This document shows positions 7,248 to 15,121 of a stretch of DNA of 64,000 nt, one piece after another (position 1 is the first letter of the stretch; each line of letters opens with the position of its first letter). The DNA comes from Mycobacterium sp. ELW1 (GTDB lineage Bacteria; Actinomycetota; Actinomycetes; Mycobacteriales; Mycobacteriaceae). The DNA is taken from positions 124,001 through 188,000 of the forward strand of contig NZ_CP032156.1 in the NCBI RefSeq assembly GCF_008329905.1, in the 5' to 3' direction. A model generated the notes under the pieces. The model searched no databases and was not told where the DNA came from. It saw only the letters and a program-made list of their open reading frames with translations. A program made the position numbers and the translations under genes.

Positions 7248-8900
7248 ATGAGCGAGAACATCACCACCGATATCGACACCACAGCCCAGGTCCCGGCAGC
7301 GGGCACCCTTGAGCACCTCGACCCGCAGACGTTGGAACTCGAAACCAACGTGCGCGATGACGCCGCACTGGACGCCGATTTCGTCGCCAGCATCAAGGAG
7401 CACGGCGTGCTCAACCCCATCGCAGCGGTGCGCGGACACGACGGCGTGGTGCGGGTGCGTGCGGGGCAGCGCCGCACTCTGGCCGCGCGTGAGGCCGGAC
7501 TGGCCAGCGTCCCGGTCTACGTGCGCGAAAGCGTCGCAGGCGATGACGAGAAAGCCCAGGTCCTCGAACGAGTGCCGGAGCAGATTGTCGAGAACGACAA
7601 GCGTCTCGCTATCACCGAGGCCCAGCGGGCACGCGGCATTCAGCAGATGCTCGATGCCGGGGTGTCGGTGACCAAGGTCGCCAAGTCGCTGTCCATCGGT
7701 CGCGACACGGTCAAGTCGGTGGCCACCGCCGCCGGATCGGCGGCAGCCATGGAGGCCCTCGACACTGGGCAGCTGTCGCTGGCCGAGGCTGCGGTGCTCA
7801 GCGAGTTCGATGACGACCCCGAGGCGATCGAGCGCCTGATCGAGGTGGCAGGCACTAATCGATTCGACCACCGGGTGGCCGAGATCCGTCAGGAACGCGA
7901 GTCGCAGAAGGCTTACCAGGAGGTGTCTGCGGGCTACGTCGAGAAGGGTTATCGGCTGCTCGATGACGACTCGTTCCCCGAGTACGGCGACCCGACCAGC
8001 GTGGAGTTGCGCTACCTGCGCAATGCCGATGGCTCACCGGCCACCGAAGAGTCGATCACCAACCCGGCGCACTGGGCGGTGTACCTGACCGAAGAGGACG
8101 GCTATGTCGACAACGAGACCGGCGAAGCGGTCGAGTACCACGATATCGACTGGTACTCACGTCACAGCGGCAAGGTCACCGAGGGAAAGCGCGACCCCAA
8201 CTCGATCACCGAAGTGGCGGTGTGGACTGCTGATTGGTTCTGCACCGACTACGCCGCAGCTGGATTGGTGTTGTGCGAGCAGCTGGCCCATCGTGTGGAG
8301 GCGCTGTCTCGCGAGGACGGCGACGACGTCGACGGCGACGACGAGCACGACCACCAGGACGCCGAGGCGCGCGCGGCGGCGCGGGCCGACGCCGAGCGTC
8401 GCGAGCGGCGCAAGGTGATCGCGCTCAACAAGCTCGGGCAGGCTGCCCAGCAGGTGCGCCGAGAGTTCATCGCCGAAAAGGTCCTCACCCGCAAGACCCC
8501 GCCCAAGGGTGCGGCGATGTTCGTCGCGAAGTGCATCACCAGCGATGTACGCCTGATCGAGGAGTACCACGGCGGCGAGGTCGCCGCCGAGCTGCTCGGG
8601 GTCAGCGACCTGCAGGCGGTGCACAAGCTGGTGGCCGAGCTTCCGGCCACTGGTGACGGGCGCGCCCAAGTCATCACCCTGGCGCTGGTGCTGGGAGCGC
8701 TGGAAGCCCGCACCGGCAAGGACGCCTGGCGCGGCATGGGCGGCTATGGCCGCTACGTCGGGCCCGCCGAGCTGCTGGGTTTCCTGGCCGAAAACGGTTA
8801 CCCGCTGGCCGACATCGAGCGAGTCATCCTCGGCGAGCAAACCGCCGACGCTCTCTATGACTCGCTGACCGATCAGGCCGAACCCGCCGACGACGAGTAG
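7248..8900 (+). CDS. ParB/Srx-domain protein (plasmid partition-like or ParB-like nuclease family)
   Basis: A 550-residue protein from ATG 7248. Residues about 20-110 form a ParB N-terminal domain: LDPQTLELETNVRDD, ASIKEHGVLNPIAAVRG, VRVRAGQRRTLAAREAGLASVPVYV. A helix-turn-helix follows (GVSVTKVAKSLSIGRDTVKSV, about 130-160), then a long C-terminal region with an acidic stretch (REDGDDVDGDDEHDHQDAEARA near residue 365) and a basic coiled segment. It is longer than chromosomal ParB proteins and no ParA is adjacent, so it may be a specialised regulator or nuclease-like ParB found on actinobacterial plasmids rather than a partition protein. It lies immediately after repeat copy B. Confidence 0.82.
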   Translation: MSENITTDIDTTAQVPAAGTLEHLDPQTLELETNVRDDAALDADFVASIKEHGVLNPIAAVRGHDGVVRVRAGQRRTLAAREAGLASVPVYVRESVAGDDEKAQVLERVPEQIVENDKRLAITEAQRARGIQQMLDAGVSVTKVAKSLSIGRDTVKSVATAAGSAAAMEALDTGQLSLAEAAVLSEFDDDPEAIERLIEVAGTNRFDHRVAEIRQERESQKAYQEVSAGYVEKGYRLLDDDSFPEYGDPTSVELRYLRNADGSPATEESITNPAHWAVYLTEEDGYVDNETGEAVEYHDIDWYSRHSGKVTEGKRDPNSITEVAVWTADWFCTDYAAAGLVLCEQLAHRVEALSREDGDDVDGDDEHDHQDAEARAAARADAERRERRKVIALNKLGQAAQQVRREFIAEKVLTRKTPPKGAAMFVAKCITSDVRLIEEYHGGEVAAELLGVSDLQAVHKLVAELPATGDGRAQVITLALVLGALEARTGKDAWRGMGGYGRYVGPAELLGFLAENGYPLADIERVILGEQTADALYDSLTDQAEPADDE

Positions 8901-8910
8901 TTCCTTACCA

Positions 8911-8940
8911 GGGTGGGACCGGCCCGCGCCGGTCCCACCC
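8911..8940 (+). terminator. 13-bp perfect hairpin after parB-like gene
   Basis: GGGTGGGACCGGC (8911-8923), loop CCGC, and its exact complement (8928-8940); no T-run follows. Confidence 0.6.
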
Positions 8941-8959
8941 TCACCGGGAAGCGCCCACT

Positions 8960-9223
8960 ATGAAAGACGATTCGGCCCGCACAGTCGGCGACCGGCGCAC
9001 CGACTGCAACGGCGCAGCGGAAGCGCCTGGCGGCGCTGCTGAATTACTTTTACCGCGTCACTTTCTCAGATCATCAATTATGGCCGGCGGCCCGCTCCAC
9101 GCAAGGCCGCGGCTACGGCCTAACGGCCCGGAAACTTTTCCCACAATACTGCTCGCAAAAACGCTCGCGGGAAAACTCTCCGGCCGGACCATTGCGCTGC
9201 GCCGGGCCTCACGCCGGCCCTGA
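8960..9223 (+). CDS. possible small ORF running into repeat copy C
   Basis: ATG 8960 follows a weak GGGAAG ribosome site. A short unique start (MKDDSARTVGDRRTDC) is followed by repeat-encoded residues EAPGGAAE and SIMAGGPLHARPR, in the same frame as the ORF at 6884. Total 87 residues. Coding status is doubtful; the shared frame is the main reason to record it. Confidence 0.25.
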   Translation: MKDDSARTVGDRRTDCNGAAEAPGGAAELLLPRHFLRSSIMAGGPLHARPRLRPNGPETFPTILLAKTLAGKLSGRTIALRRASRRP

Positions 9224-9240
9224 CATTGATGCGAGAAAGC
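9010..9240 (+). repeat. family-1 intergenic repeat, copy C (diverged, upstream of nrdH)
   Basis: Begins with the hairpin AGCGCC-TGGC-GGCGCT (9022-9037), identical to that of copy A, followed by ATTATGGCCGGCGGCCCGCT and a diverged remainder ending in GCGAGAAAGCGCCGAAG, where copies A and B have GCCAGAAGGCAAAAAG. The ~250 bp after it (9241-9499) are clearly less GC-rich than the neighbourhood. Confidence 0.65.
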
Positions 9241-9424
9241 GCCGAAGAACAGTCAGGTCGCCAGACCCGTAAGACGTTGCGCGTCTTTGCTTCGACTCGT
9301 TGGTGAGGAGGCATCAGCACCACTGCAAAACCATGCAGAGCCGGGCCGCGTCCCCGGGGCAGAAATACGCCGTTGATTTCCGAATAAGAAAAGAGGAAAG
9401 TCTATATATCGCGGGTAGAAAGTG

Positions 9425-9454
9425 TTGTCGGACACTCCGAATATCCGATAGAAT
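9425..9454 (+). promoter_or_regulatory. predicted promoter of the nrdH operon
   Basis: TTGTCG (9425-9430) and TAGAAT (9449-9454) with an 18-bp spacer, in an AT-richer stretch. A direct repeat GAATATC occurs at 9439-9445 and again about 9457-9463. No NrdR-box pair was recognised. Confidence 0.5.
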
Positions 9455-9499
9455 CAGAATATCTTTCACACACAATTGCGACGCTCAAAGGAGCAGAGA

Positions 9500-9745
9500 A
9501 TGACCGCCATCACCGTCTACACAAAGCCCGCCTGCGTGCAATGCAACGCGACTTTTCGAGCCTTGGATAATGCCGGGTTGGACTATACGAAAGTCGACAT
9601 CAATACCGATGCCGACGCCCGCGACTACGTGATGAGTCTGGGCTACCTGCAAGCCCCCGTCGTCGTCGCCGGCGGCCAGCACTGGTCGGGGTATCGCCCC
9701 GACCGAATTTCGGCGATCAGCAAATCCCCCGCGCTGAGCGCCTGA
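9500..9745 (+). CDS. nrdH: NrdH-type glutaredoxin-like redoxin
   Basis: An 81-residue protein starting at ATG 9500 with AAAGGAG at 9487-9493. It shows the NrdH active site CVQC (YTKPACVQCNATF) and the conserved C-terminal signature YLQAPVVVAG followed by HWSGYRPDRI. NrdH reduces class Ib ribonucleotide reductase. The usual partners nrdI and nrdE/F are absent in this window; here it leads an operon of plasmid genes, so it may serve the host reductase during plasmid replication or be a general redoxin. It sits under the promoter at 9425. Confidence 0.92.
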   Translation: MTAITVYTKPACVQCNATFRALDNAGLDYTKVDINTDADARDYVMSLGYLQAPVVVAGGQHWSGYRPDRISAISKSPALSA

Positions 9746-9778
9746 GCCGACCACATTGACCCCGAACGGAGACCAGCG

Positions 9779-10417
9779 ATGTACCACCTCTCGATCGACC
9801 ACCAAGGCCGGTCCGTCACCACCACCGACCACCCCGACCGAGACGACGCCCACCGCAGCCTCATCAACTACGTCATCGGCGCCGACTACTACCTGCGGCC
9901 CGTGCGCACCGATGCCGACACCACCCGCTATGAGCTGCTCGCCCTGGCCGACCCCGACAGCCGCGTCGCCCGGCCCCACCACACCGGGCACGCCACCATC
10001 GCGCCGGCCCACGACGACGCGAACGTGACCAGCACCTACTACGCCGCCGTAGCCGCGCAACGCTGGATCGCCGATCACCACCCCAAGTGGGAGCACGGAG
10101 CCGACACCGATCCCGGATCGCGCTACCCGCTGGCCGTGCTGACAGCCGCCCAAGCCGAGGGACGATGCTGGTTCACCGCAGGCACCCTGTGGCGCGAAGC
10201 CGCCCAGCTGGCCGGTGTCGAGCTCACCGCCGCGCCCGATCAACACCTGCTGGAAACACTGCGCCACAACGCCATTGCCCAGGCGGGCGCCGACCTGAGC
10301 GCGGCCCAACTGGCCGGCGCTGTGCACGCCGCGCTGCCCGCCCACATCGACACCGCCCAAGCCGCTGCTCTGACCTGGTGGTACGTCCTGCTGAGCTGGG
10401 GGATCACCGCATCATGA
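9779..10417 (+). CDS. hypothetical plasmid protein in the nrdH operon
   Basis: A 212-residue protein from ATG 9779 (upstream CGGAGA ribosome site), 33 nt after nrdH. The first half is polar and Asp/Thr-rich (MYHLSIDHQGRSVTTTDHPD), the second half rich in Ala/His with predicted helices (STYYAAVAAQRWIADHH, LAGAVHAALPAHIDTAQAAAL). No motif or family is recognised. Its stop overlaps the next start codon (ATGA), so its translation is coupled to that of the DnaB-N-like protein, suggesting a shared process. Confidence 0.75.
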   Translation: MYHLSIDHQGRSVTTTDHPDRDDAHRSLINYVIGADYYLRPVRTDADTTRYELLALADPDSRVARPHHTGHATIAPAHDDANVTSTYYAAVAAQRWIADHHPKWEHGADTDPGSRYPLAVLTAAQAEGRCWFTAGTLWREAAQLAGVELTAAPDQHLLETLRHNAIAQAGADLSAAQLAGAVHAALPAHIDTAQAAALTWWYVLLSWGITAS

Positions 10418-11034
10418 CCGCCGCACACCGCGCACCGCTGCACGTCGTCCCCGACAGCGACACCACCCCGGCCCCCGAAGCCGACTTCGAACCCAGCGAC
10501 GAATGGCGCGGACAAGCCATCGCCGCGCGATGGGAACCCGAAAACCAGCTCATCGGGGCGCTGCTGTGGATGCCCTACACCCGGGCCCGCGCCTTTCTCG
10601 ACCTCATCCCCGACACCGCCATCTGGCGGCCCATGAACCGCTGGGTGTACGAGATCATCCGCCGCGCCACCGACGCCCGCCGCGACCCCGACCCCGTCAC
10701 GGTCCTGGCCTACGCCCGCCAGCACGCCGCCACCCAGGCGCTGGAACCCGCCAGCCCCCCGACCGCCGGTCAACACCACCGGCTCGCCCTGCACCTGGCC
10801 GATCTCTACACCCACACCGTCAGCGCGGCCGTGGCGGCCAACTACGCCCGCGACGTGCTCGACGAGGCCTACCGCCGGGCGGTGCGCGAACACGGAATCC
10901 GCATGCAGCAGATGGCCGACAGCGGCGCGGACCGCATCGACCTCACCGACCAGTTCACCGCCGTCCGCGATGACCTCGCTGATCTGTGGCGGCGCGCCGA
11001 AGCCGCCGCCCAACCCGGATGGGACCAGCCGTGA
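10414..11034 (+). CDS. DnaB N-terminal-domain-like protein without helicase domain
   Basis: 206 residues. Residues about 30-130 resemble the N-terminal domain of replicative helicase DnaB: PENQLIGALLWMPYTRARAFLDLIPD followed by MNRWVYEIIRRATDARRDPDPVTVLAYA. The RecA-like ATPase of DnaB is missing; the remainder is helical and charged, ending QPGWDQP. It could recruit or modulate the host replicative helicase or primase at the plasmid origin; this is inference from the fold only. It overlaps both neighbours by 4 nt (ATGA and GTGA), giving a tightly coupled three-gene set. Confidence 0.6.
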   Translation: MTAAHRAPLHVVPDSDTTPAPEADFEPSDEWRGQAIAARWEPENQLIGALLWMPYTRARAFLDLIPDTAIWRPMNRWVYEIIRRATDARRDPDPVTVLAYARQHAATQALEPASPPTAGQHHRLALHLADLYTHTVSAAVAANYARDVLDEAYRRAVREHGIRMQQMADSGADRIDLTDQFTAVRDDLADLWRRAEAAAQPGWDQP

Positions 11035-11228
11035 CCAGTCCCGCACGCAGCACCGCCCACCCCGCCAGCCTGGACATCAGCATCGCCGCCCGCGCCGGTC
11101 ACGCGGTGCAGTCCTACACCCAATCCCACGGGCAATCCGCCCGAGCCGCGCACGCCTGGATCGACACCCTGCACAACCGCGCCCAACGCGCCGCCGAGCG
11201 CCGCCTCAGCGCAACCCTGCTGCGCTGA
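11031..11228 (+). CDS. small hypothetical protein coupled to DnaB-N-like gene
   Basis: 65 residues from GTG 11031, which overlaps the preceding stop (GTGA). Basic and Ala/Arg-rich, with one long predicted helix (RAAHAWIDTLHNRAQRAAER). It is followed 2 nt later by a terminator-like hairpin, consistent with being the last gene of the nrdH operon. No family is recognised. Confidence 0.5.
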   Translation: MTSPARSTAHPASLDISIAARAGHAVQSYTQSHGQSARAAHAWIDTLHNRAQRAAERRLSATLLR

Positions 11229-11230
11229 GG

Positions 11231-11251
11231 TCAGCGCCGCCCGGGCGCTGA
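11231..11251 (+). terminator. hairpin ending the nrdH operon
   Basis: TCAGCGCC (11231-11238), loop GCCCG, GGCGCTGA (11244-11251); no T-run. Confidence 0.5.
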
Positions 11252-11309
11252 TGTCACAGGCATCGCAGACAATCATCGGCAGCGCCCACCACGAGGACAG
11301 GACTCAGCG

Positions 11310-11978
11310 ATGCGGCTCACCCGCACAGCAGCACTCACCGCCGCCGCAGTTCTGGGCGCCGTCGCGCCCCTAGCCGCGCCCGCGCCGAGCCGCGCCAGCA
11401 CCGCCACCGTGGCCGCCGGCGACGAGATCGCAGTCCAGTCCACCCGCGGCCCCACGGTGTGCACGCTGGGCTACACCTACACCAGCGGTGACACCACCTA
11501 CGGCGTCACCGCTGGGCACTGCACTCGAGGCGGCGGCACCACCGTGGTCGACCTCGACAGCGGAGCCGCCGGCCGTGTCGCCGTCGCCATCACCGACCCC
11601 GATCCCCTGTTCGACGACTTCGCGTTAATCAACTTCGGCACCAACCGATCCGTGGCCACGATCAACGGCATGCCTGTCAACGGCATGGGTGTCCCCGACC
11701 CACGAACAACGGTGTGCCGCAGCGGAATCCGCACCCGCACCGTGTGCGGGCAGCTCGACGGGCGACTGATCGGCTACCAATACAACGTCACCGGCATGCC
11801 CGAAAGCGTTCCCGGTGACTCCGGGGCACCCGTCTGGCAGCCGGCCAGCGACGGCACCGCCACCATCGTCGGGATCTGGCTGGGCGAACACCACACCCAC
11901 AGCGGCACACGCACCGGACGCTTCACCAGCCTCACCGAATCGCTAACCGAACTGGCCGTCACCGGCCTGCAGGGCTGA
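11310..11978 (+). CDS. secreted trypsin-like (S1) serine protease
   Basis: 222 residues with a Sec signal peptide (MRLTRTAALTAAAVLGAVAP, cleavage probably near residue 30 after SRAS). The chymotrypsin-fold triad is visible: His in VTAGHC, Asp in LFDDFALINF, Ser in PGDSGAPVW. Two Cys pairs (VCTLGY with AGHC, and VCRSG with TVCGQ) fit the disulfides of actinobacterial S1 proteases. Ribosome site AGGACAGGA-like before ATG 11310. It stands alone between the nrdH operon and the cassette array. Its target is unknown; cell-surface processing during conjugation or ESX secretion is possible but unsupported. Confidence 0.85.
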   Translation: MRLTRTAALTAAAVLGAVAPLAAPAPSRASTATVAAGDEIAVQSTRGPTVCTLGYTYTSGDTTYGVTAGHCTRGGGTTVVDLDSGAAGRVAVAITDPDPLFDDFALINFGTNRSVATINGMPVNGMGVPDPRTTVCRSGIRTRTVCGQLDGRLIGYQYNVTGMPESVPGDSGAPVWQPASDGTATIVGIWLGEHHTHSGTRTGRFTSLTESLTELAVTGLQG

Positions 11979-12209
11979 TCGGCCGCAGCCGGAGCCCGGC
12001 GCCGACCGCGAGAAAGAGATCGCCGGCGCGACAGCGCCGCCCATCTGCACTCAGCACCTCGGTCACCACACGCCAGCCTCCAAGATCAGCCACTCGCGAC
12101 GCAGCCCAGACGTTCGTCGACCCCGACGGACCTCAGCTGGGATGAGGGCACTTTGCAGTGCCAGCCCCGCCGCGGGTGCGGTCCGCATGCCGGTCACCTC
12201 AACAGATGC

Positions 12210-12529
12210 GCGCCCTGGCGGGCGCTTCATGGCCGCCTGGCGGCGGCCGCGTCCGTAGCCACTCACCTTTTAACCGTTCAGCTGGGCGCCAAGTATGACC
12301 GGCGAGGACCCCGTCACGCTCAACCCACACCCGCGCCGAACTGCACAGGCCGAGTGACCTTTTCGGCCCAACCCGAGCTCACCCGAGGCGCTGGCGCGCC
12401 CGGACTCGCGGGGCCGAAAACCCTGCTCCGTTTCGCCGCGGCCTCTTCGGGGTTGACCGCCCACCCCACCGGTCCCCGCACACCCAGCGCTAACCGGCGC
12501 ACCCAACACCACCCGAACGGGAGAACACC
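12210..12529 (+). repeat. cassette leader repeat, copy 1 (long middle variant)
   Basis: Opens with two stem-loops with TGGC loops, GCGCCC-TGGC-GGGCGC (12210-12225) and GCCGCC-TGGC-GGCGGC (12232-12247), then CCACTCACCTTTTAACC and a possible promoter TTAACC-18 bp-TATGAC. The core has GGCCGA (12348-12353), TTTTCGGCCC (12360-12369) and GGGCCGAAAA (12411-12420): either GGCCGA pairs with TCGGCC or TTTTCGGCCC pairs with GGGCCGAAAA. It ends with CGGGAGAACACC before the ATG at 12530. The stretch 11979-12209 before it holds only short GC hairpins and no gene. Confidence 0.85.
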
Positions 12530-13099
12530 ATGACCACAACCCACACCGACCTCACCGCCGGCGGCCGACACACCTACCACCTGGCCCAACGACTCCGGGG
12601 CATCGCCATCGACAAGCTCTACACCTTCACACCCGGCCACCAACAGCTCAACATCGACACCCTGCCCGAGGACCTCGACGTCCTCGCACGCTTCACCACC
12701 CACAACTGGGGCATCAGCGCCCAACTCTGGGCCCGCGACGAGCACGGGACCCTGCAGGCCGCCGCCGAATCCAGCGCCGGGCACCCCGATACCGTCTCCA
12801 CAATCAGCGCCCGCATCAAGAACTTTCGCTCCGGAGCGCTGCTGTGGACCCACATCGGCACACCAATAAGCGCCGCCCCGATCAGCGCCCTCGGCGGAGC
12901 CATCTACACCGCAGTCGGCCGACACTGCTACCAACTCACTGCCGTCCCCCGCCTCGGCGCGCCCGCCATCTGGCAGCTGCACACTGACGACCTCGACGCC
13001 GAACACCCCCAATTTGCCGGCGTCGACTCCGCCACCACCCACATCGCCGAGTTCCTCGAGCGCACCCCCACCCCGGGCCGACGGCGGCGCACCCGATGA
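12530..13099 (+). CDS. cassette 1, first gene: hypothetical protein
   Basis: 189 residues, starting directly at the end of leader copy 1 (ribosome site GGGAG). No known domain is recognised. The C-terminal half (RIKNFRSGALLWTHI, GRHCYQLTA, IWQLHTDDLD, IAEFLERT) has the same order of motifs as the 15422 protein (RILKVRAGDLTFHQI, GAHTYTLTA, MWTLTVDDAP, IDDILDNE), suggesting distant common ancestry within the array. Soluble, with alternating strands. Probably cytoplasmic. The basic tail RRRRTR could touch nucleic acid. Confidence 0.7.
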   Translation: MTTTHTDLTAGGRHTYHLAQRLRGIAIDKLYTFTPGHQQLNIDTLPEDLDVLARFTTHNWGISAQLWARDEHGTLQAAAESSAGHPDTVSTISARIKNFRSGALLWTHIGTPISAAPISALGGAIYTAVGRHCYQLTAVPRLGAPAIWQLHTDDLDAEHPQFAGVDSATTHIAEFLERTPTPGRRRRTR

Positions 13100-13187
13100 A
13101 CCCACCCCGATCGGCGGCCGCGCTCTACAAGCACCCGCGCCGCCACACCTACATCAACGACACCCACACCACCGAAAGGACACTGCG

Positions 13188-13664
13188 ATGACCAACACCC
13201 AGCCCACCGAGGCGGCGCTGCGCCGCGACGGCAACGCGCACTACTACAACCAGATCCACCCCCCAGCAGCACATTTCATCGAACAAACCGTCGCCGTGCA
13301 CCTGCGGCTCTCCGACGACGGCACCCGCTGGATTGTCGACGGCCCCAGCGTCGACGGCTACCCGCTCGACAGCACCTACGCCGACCTGAACGCGACCAAC
13401 TCCGAATGCGCCTGCGACCGGCCCGAGGAGTGCACCCAAGTCCGCGACCGCGCCGACACGCTACCGCTGCCCACCGCCGCCGAGCTGGTCGCGATGCTGA
13501 CCGCCGCGCTCGACACCCCAGCCGAGCTCATTACCGCCGAGCAGGCCAGCAGCTGGGCCGGGCGAGCGTTAAGCGCCGATGAGATCGACCGCCTCGCCGA
13601 GGCGATCCCGCACTCCTCGATCCCCGAAGCCATCGACACCATCACCGGCAGCTGGCAGGACTGA
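13188..13664 (+). CDS. cassette 1, second gene: hypothetical protein
   Basis: 158 residues from ATG 13188 preceded by GAAAGGA. Contains ECACDRPEECTQV, a Cys cluster (three Cys within about ten residues) that might bind metal, and a C-terminal helical part (SADEIDRLAEAIPHSSIPEAIDTI). No family recognised. It follows the first gene by 88 nt without a leader repeat and ends 11 nt before a strong intrinsic terminator, so it closes the cassette-1 transcript. Confidence 0.7.
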   Translation: MTNTQPTEAALRRDGNAHYYNQIHPPAAHFIEQTVAVHLRLSDDGTRWIVDGPSVDGYPLDSTYADLNATNSECACDRPEECTQVRDRADTLPLPTAAELVAMLTAALDTPAELITAEQASSWAGRALSADEIDRLAEAIPHSSIPEAIDTITGSWQD

Positions 13665-13675
13665 CACCCCAAGCA

Positions 13676-13716
13676 GGGCCCGGTCACCCCACCGCGGGTG
13701 ACCGGGCCCCCTTTTT
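13676..13716 (+). terminator. strong intrinsic terminator of cassette 1
   Basis: GGGCCCGGTCACCC (13676-13689), 6-nt loop, exact complement (13696-13709), then CC and TTTTT (13712-13716). Confidence 0.85.
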
Positions 13717-13769
13717 GTTCCGGTCGCTCCAGCGTGGCCGCGCAACGGCGCGCCGCCAAGCCAGGTAGG

Positions 13770-14069
13770 GCCGCCTGCCGGCGGCCGTGGCCCGTAGCCC
13801 CTCACCTTTCTGCCTGTCAGCAGGCGCCCAGCATGACCGCAGGGCCCCAGGCCGGCTCAACCCACACCCGCGCCGAACTACGCGCGCCGAGTGACCTTTT
13901 CGGCCCAACCCAAACTCACCCGAGGCGCTGCCGCGCCCGGGCTCGCCGGGGCCGAAAACCCCGCTCCGTGCGCCGCGGCCTCTTCGGGGTTGACCCGCCC
14001 CACCCCACGGTCCGAACGCACCTGCACCGACCGGCGCACCGCCGGTCACCAACCGCAAAGGAACACCCC
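13770..14069 (+). repeat. cassette leader repeat, copy 2 (long middle variant, most diverged)
   Basis: Begins at GCCGCC-TGCC-GGCGGC (13770-13785); the first hairpin of other copies is absent. Shared blocks are CTCACCTTT, CAACCCACACCCGCGCCGAA, GCCGAGTGACCTTTTCGGCC, GGGGCCGAAAACCC, CCGCGGCCTCTTCGGGGTTG and a final AAAGGAACACCCC before ATG 14070. Confidence 0.8.
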
Positions 14070-14297
14070 ATGAGCGACTGCATCGACTCCGACCACAGCC
14101 CCTGCCGCGGAGAGGTTTTCGAGCGCTACACCCTCTCCGGCAGCGGAATGACCTTCCCGCGCTGCGAGCACCACTACGACGAATACGTCGCGCACACCCA
14201 ACCGCGCATCGACGAGATCAACCGCCGCTACCCCGCCACCGCTCCAGCCGACTTCGATCCCAGCTACGCCGGCGAGCGCTGGGACGAAGACGACTAA
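14070..14297 (+). CDS. cassette 2, first gene: small hypothetical protein with Cys/His pairs
   Basis: 75 residues directly after leader copy 2. Sequence features: CIDSDHSPC near the N-terminus and FPRCEHHYDEY in the middle, giving Cys/His spacing that could form a zinc site, followed by an acidic tail (RWDEDD). Such short Zn-ribbon-like proteins are common on actinobacterial plasmids and phages; function unknown. Confidence 0.65.
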   Translation: MSDCIDSDHSPCRGEVFERYTLSGSGMTFPRCEHHYDEYVAHTQPRIDEINRRYPATAPADFDPSYAGERWDEDD

Positions 14298-14313
14298 CCA
14301 AAACCCGATCCAC

Positions 14314-14343
14314 CCCGGTCAGGTCCACCGAGGCCTGACCGGG
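14314..14343 (+). terminator. intercistronic hairpin in cassette 2
   Basis: CCCGGTCAGG (14314-14323), 10-nt loop, CCTGACCGGG (14334-14343); no T-run. Confidence 0.45.
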
Positions 14344-14380
14344 CGTCCCGAACCCCGCAGACCCACCGAAAGGACCCGAC

Positions 14381-15040
14381 ATGTACGACCCATTCGACAA
14401 GATCGCCGTCACCACCCCCGCCGGCACCTACGCCATCGCCCTGCACTACGACCTCGACGCCGCAGCACCCGACTACACCGACGACGGCGGACTGGTCTAC
14501 CTCGGCGATGCCCGCACCATCAGCGCCCAATTCGGCGACGCCTCTCACGACGTCGCCGAGCTGCTGCGCCGGCACACCGCCGCCAACGATTCCCTCTACG
14601 ACCACGAGTACCGCTCCTCGGCCGCCATTGCCCGCTACCTGCGGATGACCCACGGCCTGGCCGGGATCCTGCACATCACGCGCAGCGGTGACCGCTACCA
14701 CGCCGAGGCGCCCTGCACGAAGCGGTACCGCGGCATCGAAGGCCTGGCCTGGGCACCCCCCGACGCCACCGCGCCCGAGGACTACACCCGCGGCACCGTC
14801 GCCACCTACGACGCCTGGGCCAACGGCGAGGTCTACGGCTACATCGTGGCCGGACCGGACGGCCGAGAAGTCAGCTCCTGCTGGGACTTCTACGCCGACC
14901 CCAACGAGGCGTTCACCGCCGACGCTCCCCTGGGATTGGCCCACATGGTCAGCCAGGCCCGCGCCGACATCGACAACGACGCCGCCGAGCGCATCGAGCA
15001 GGCCAACACCATCGGCGCCGGCTTCACCGGACTCATCTGA
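14381..15040 (+). CDS. cassette 2, second gene: hypothetical phage/plasmid-type protein
   Basis: 219 residues from ATG 14381 with GAAAGGA upstream. Contains a motif seen in actinophage and plasmid proteins of unknown role: NGEVYGYIVAGPDGREVSSC followed by WDFYADPNEA, just before the helical C-terminus. N-terminal part is strand-rich (DKIAVTTPAGTYAIALHYD). No catalytic residues can be pointed to. The gene is followed by leader copy 3. Confidence 0.7.
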   Translation: MYDPFDKIAVTTPAGTYAIALHYDLDAAAPDYTDDGGLVYLGDARTISAQFGDASHDVAELLRRHTAANDSLYDHEYRSSAAIARYLRMTHGLAGILHITRSGDRYHAEAPCTKRYRGIEGLAWAPPDATAPEDYTRGTVATYDAWANGEVYGYIVAGPDGREVSSCWDFYADPNEAFTADAPLGLAHMVSQARADIDNDAAERIEQANTIGAGFTGLI

Positions 15041-15121
15041 GATCCGCCAGCACCCAGCGAGCCGGTCACCCCCACCCCGGAGGTGGCCGGCTCGCCTGGC
15101 TGACCCGCACCTGCGCAAGCG

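Noticed and set aside
7248..8900. Chromosome-type ParB with parS sites nearby
   Set aside because: The usual parS consensus (GTTTCACGTGAAAC) was not seen around the gene and no ParA lies next to it.
12270..13105. Long minus-strand open frames across the cassette region and similar antisense frames elsewhere (for example 14294-15118, 17501-18376, 21097-21942)
   Set aside because: They mirror well-supported plus-strand genes, lack ribosome sites and family features, and are expected by chance in DNA of this GC content.
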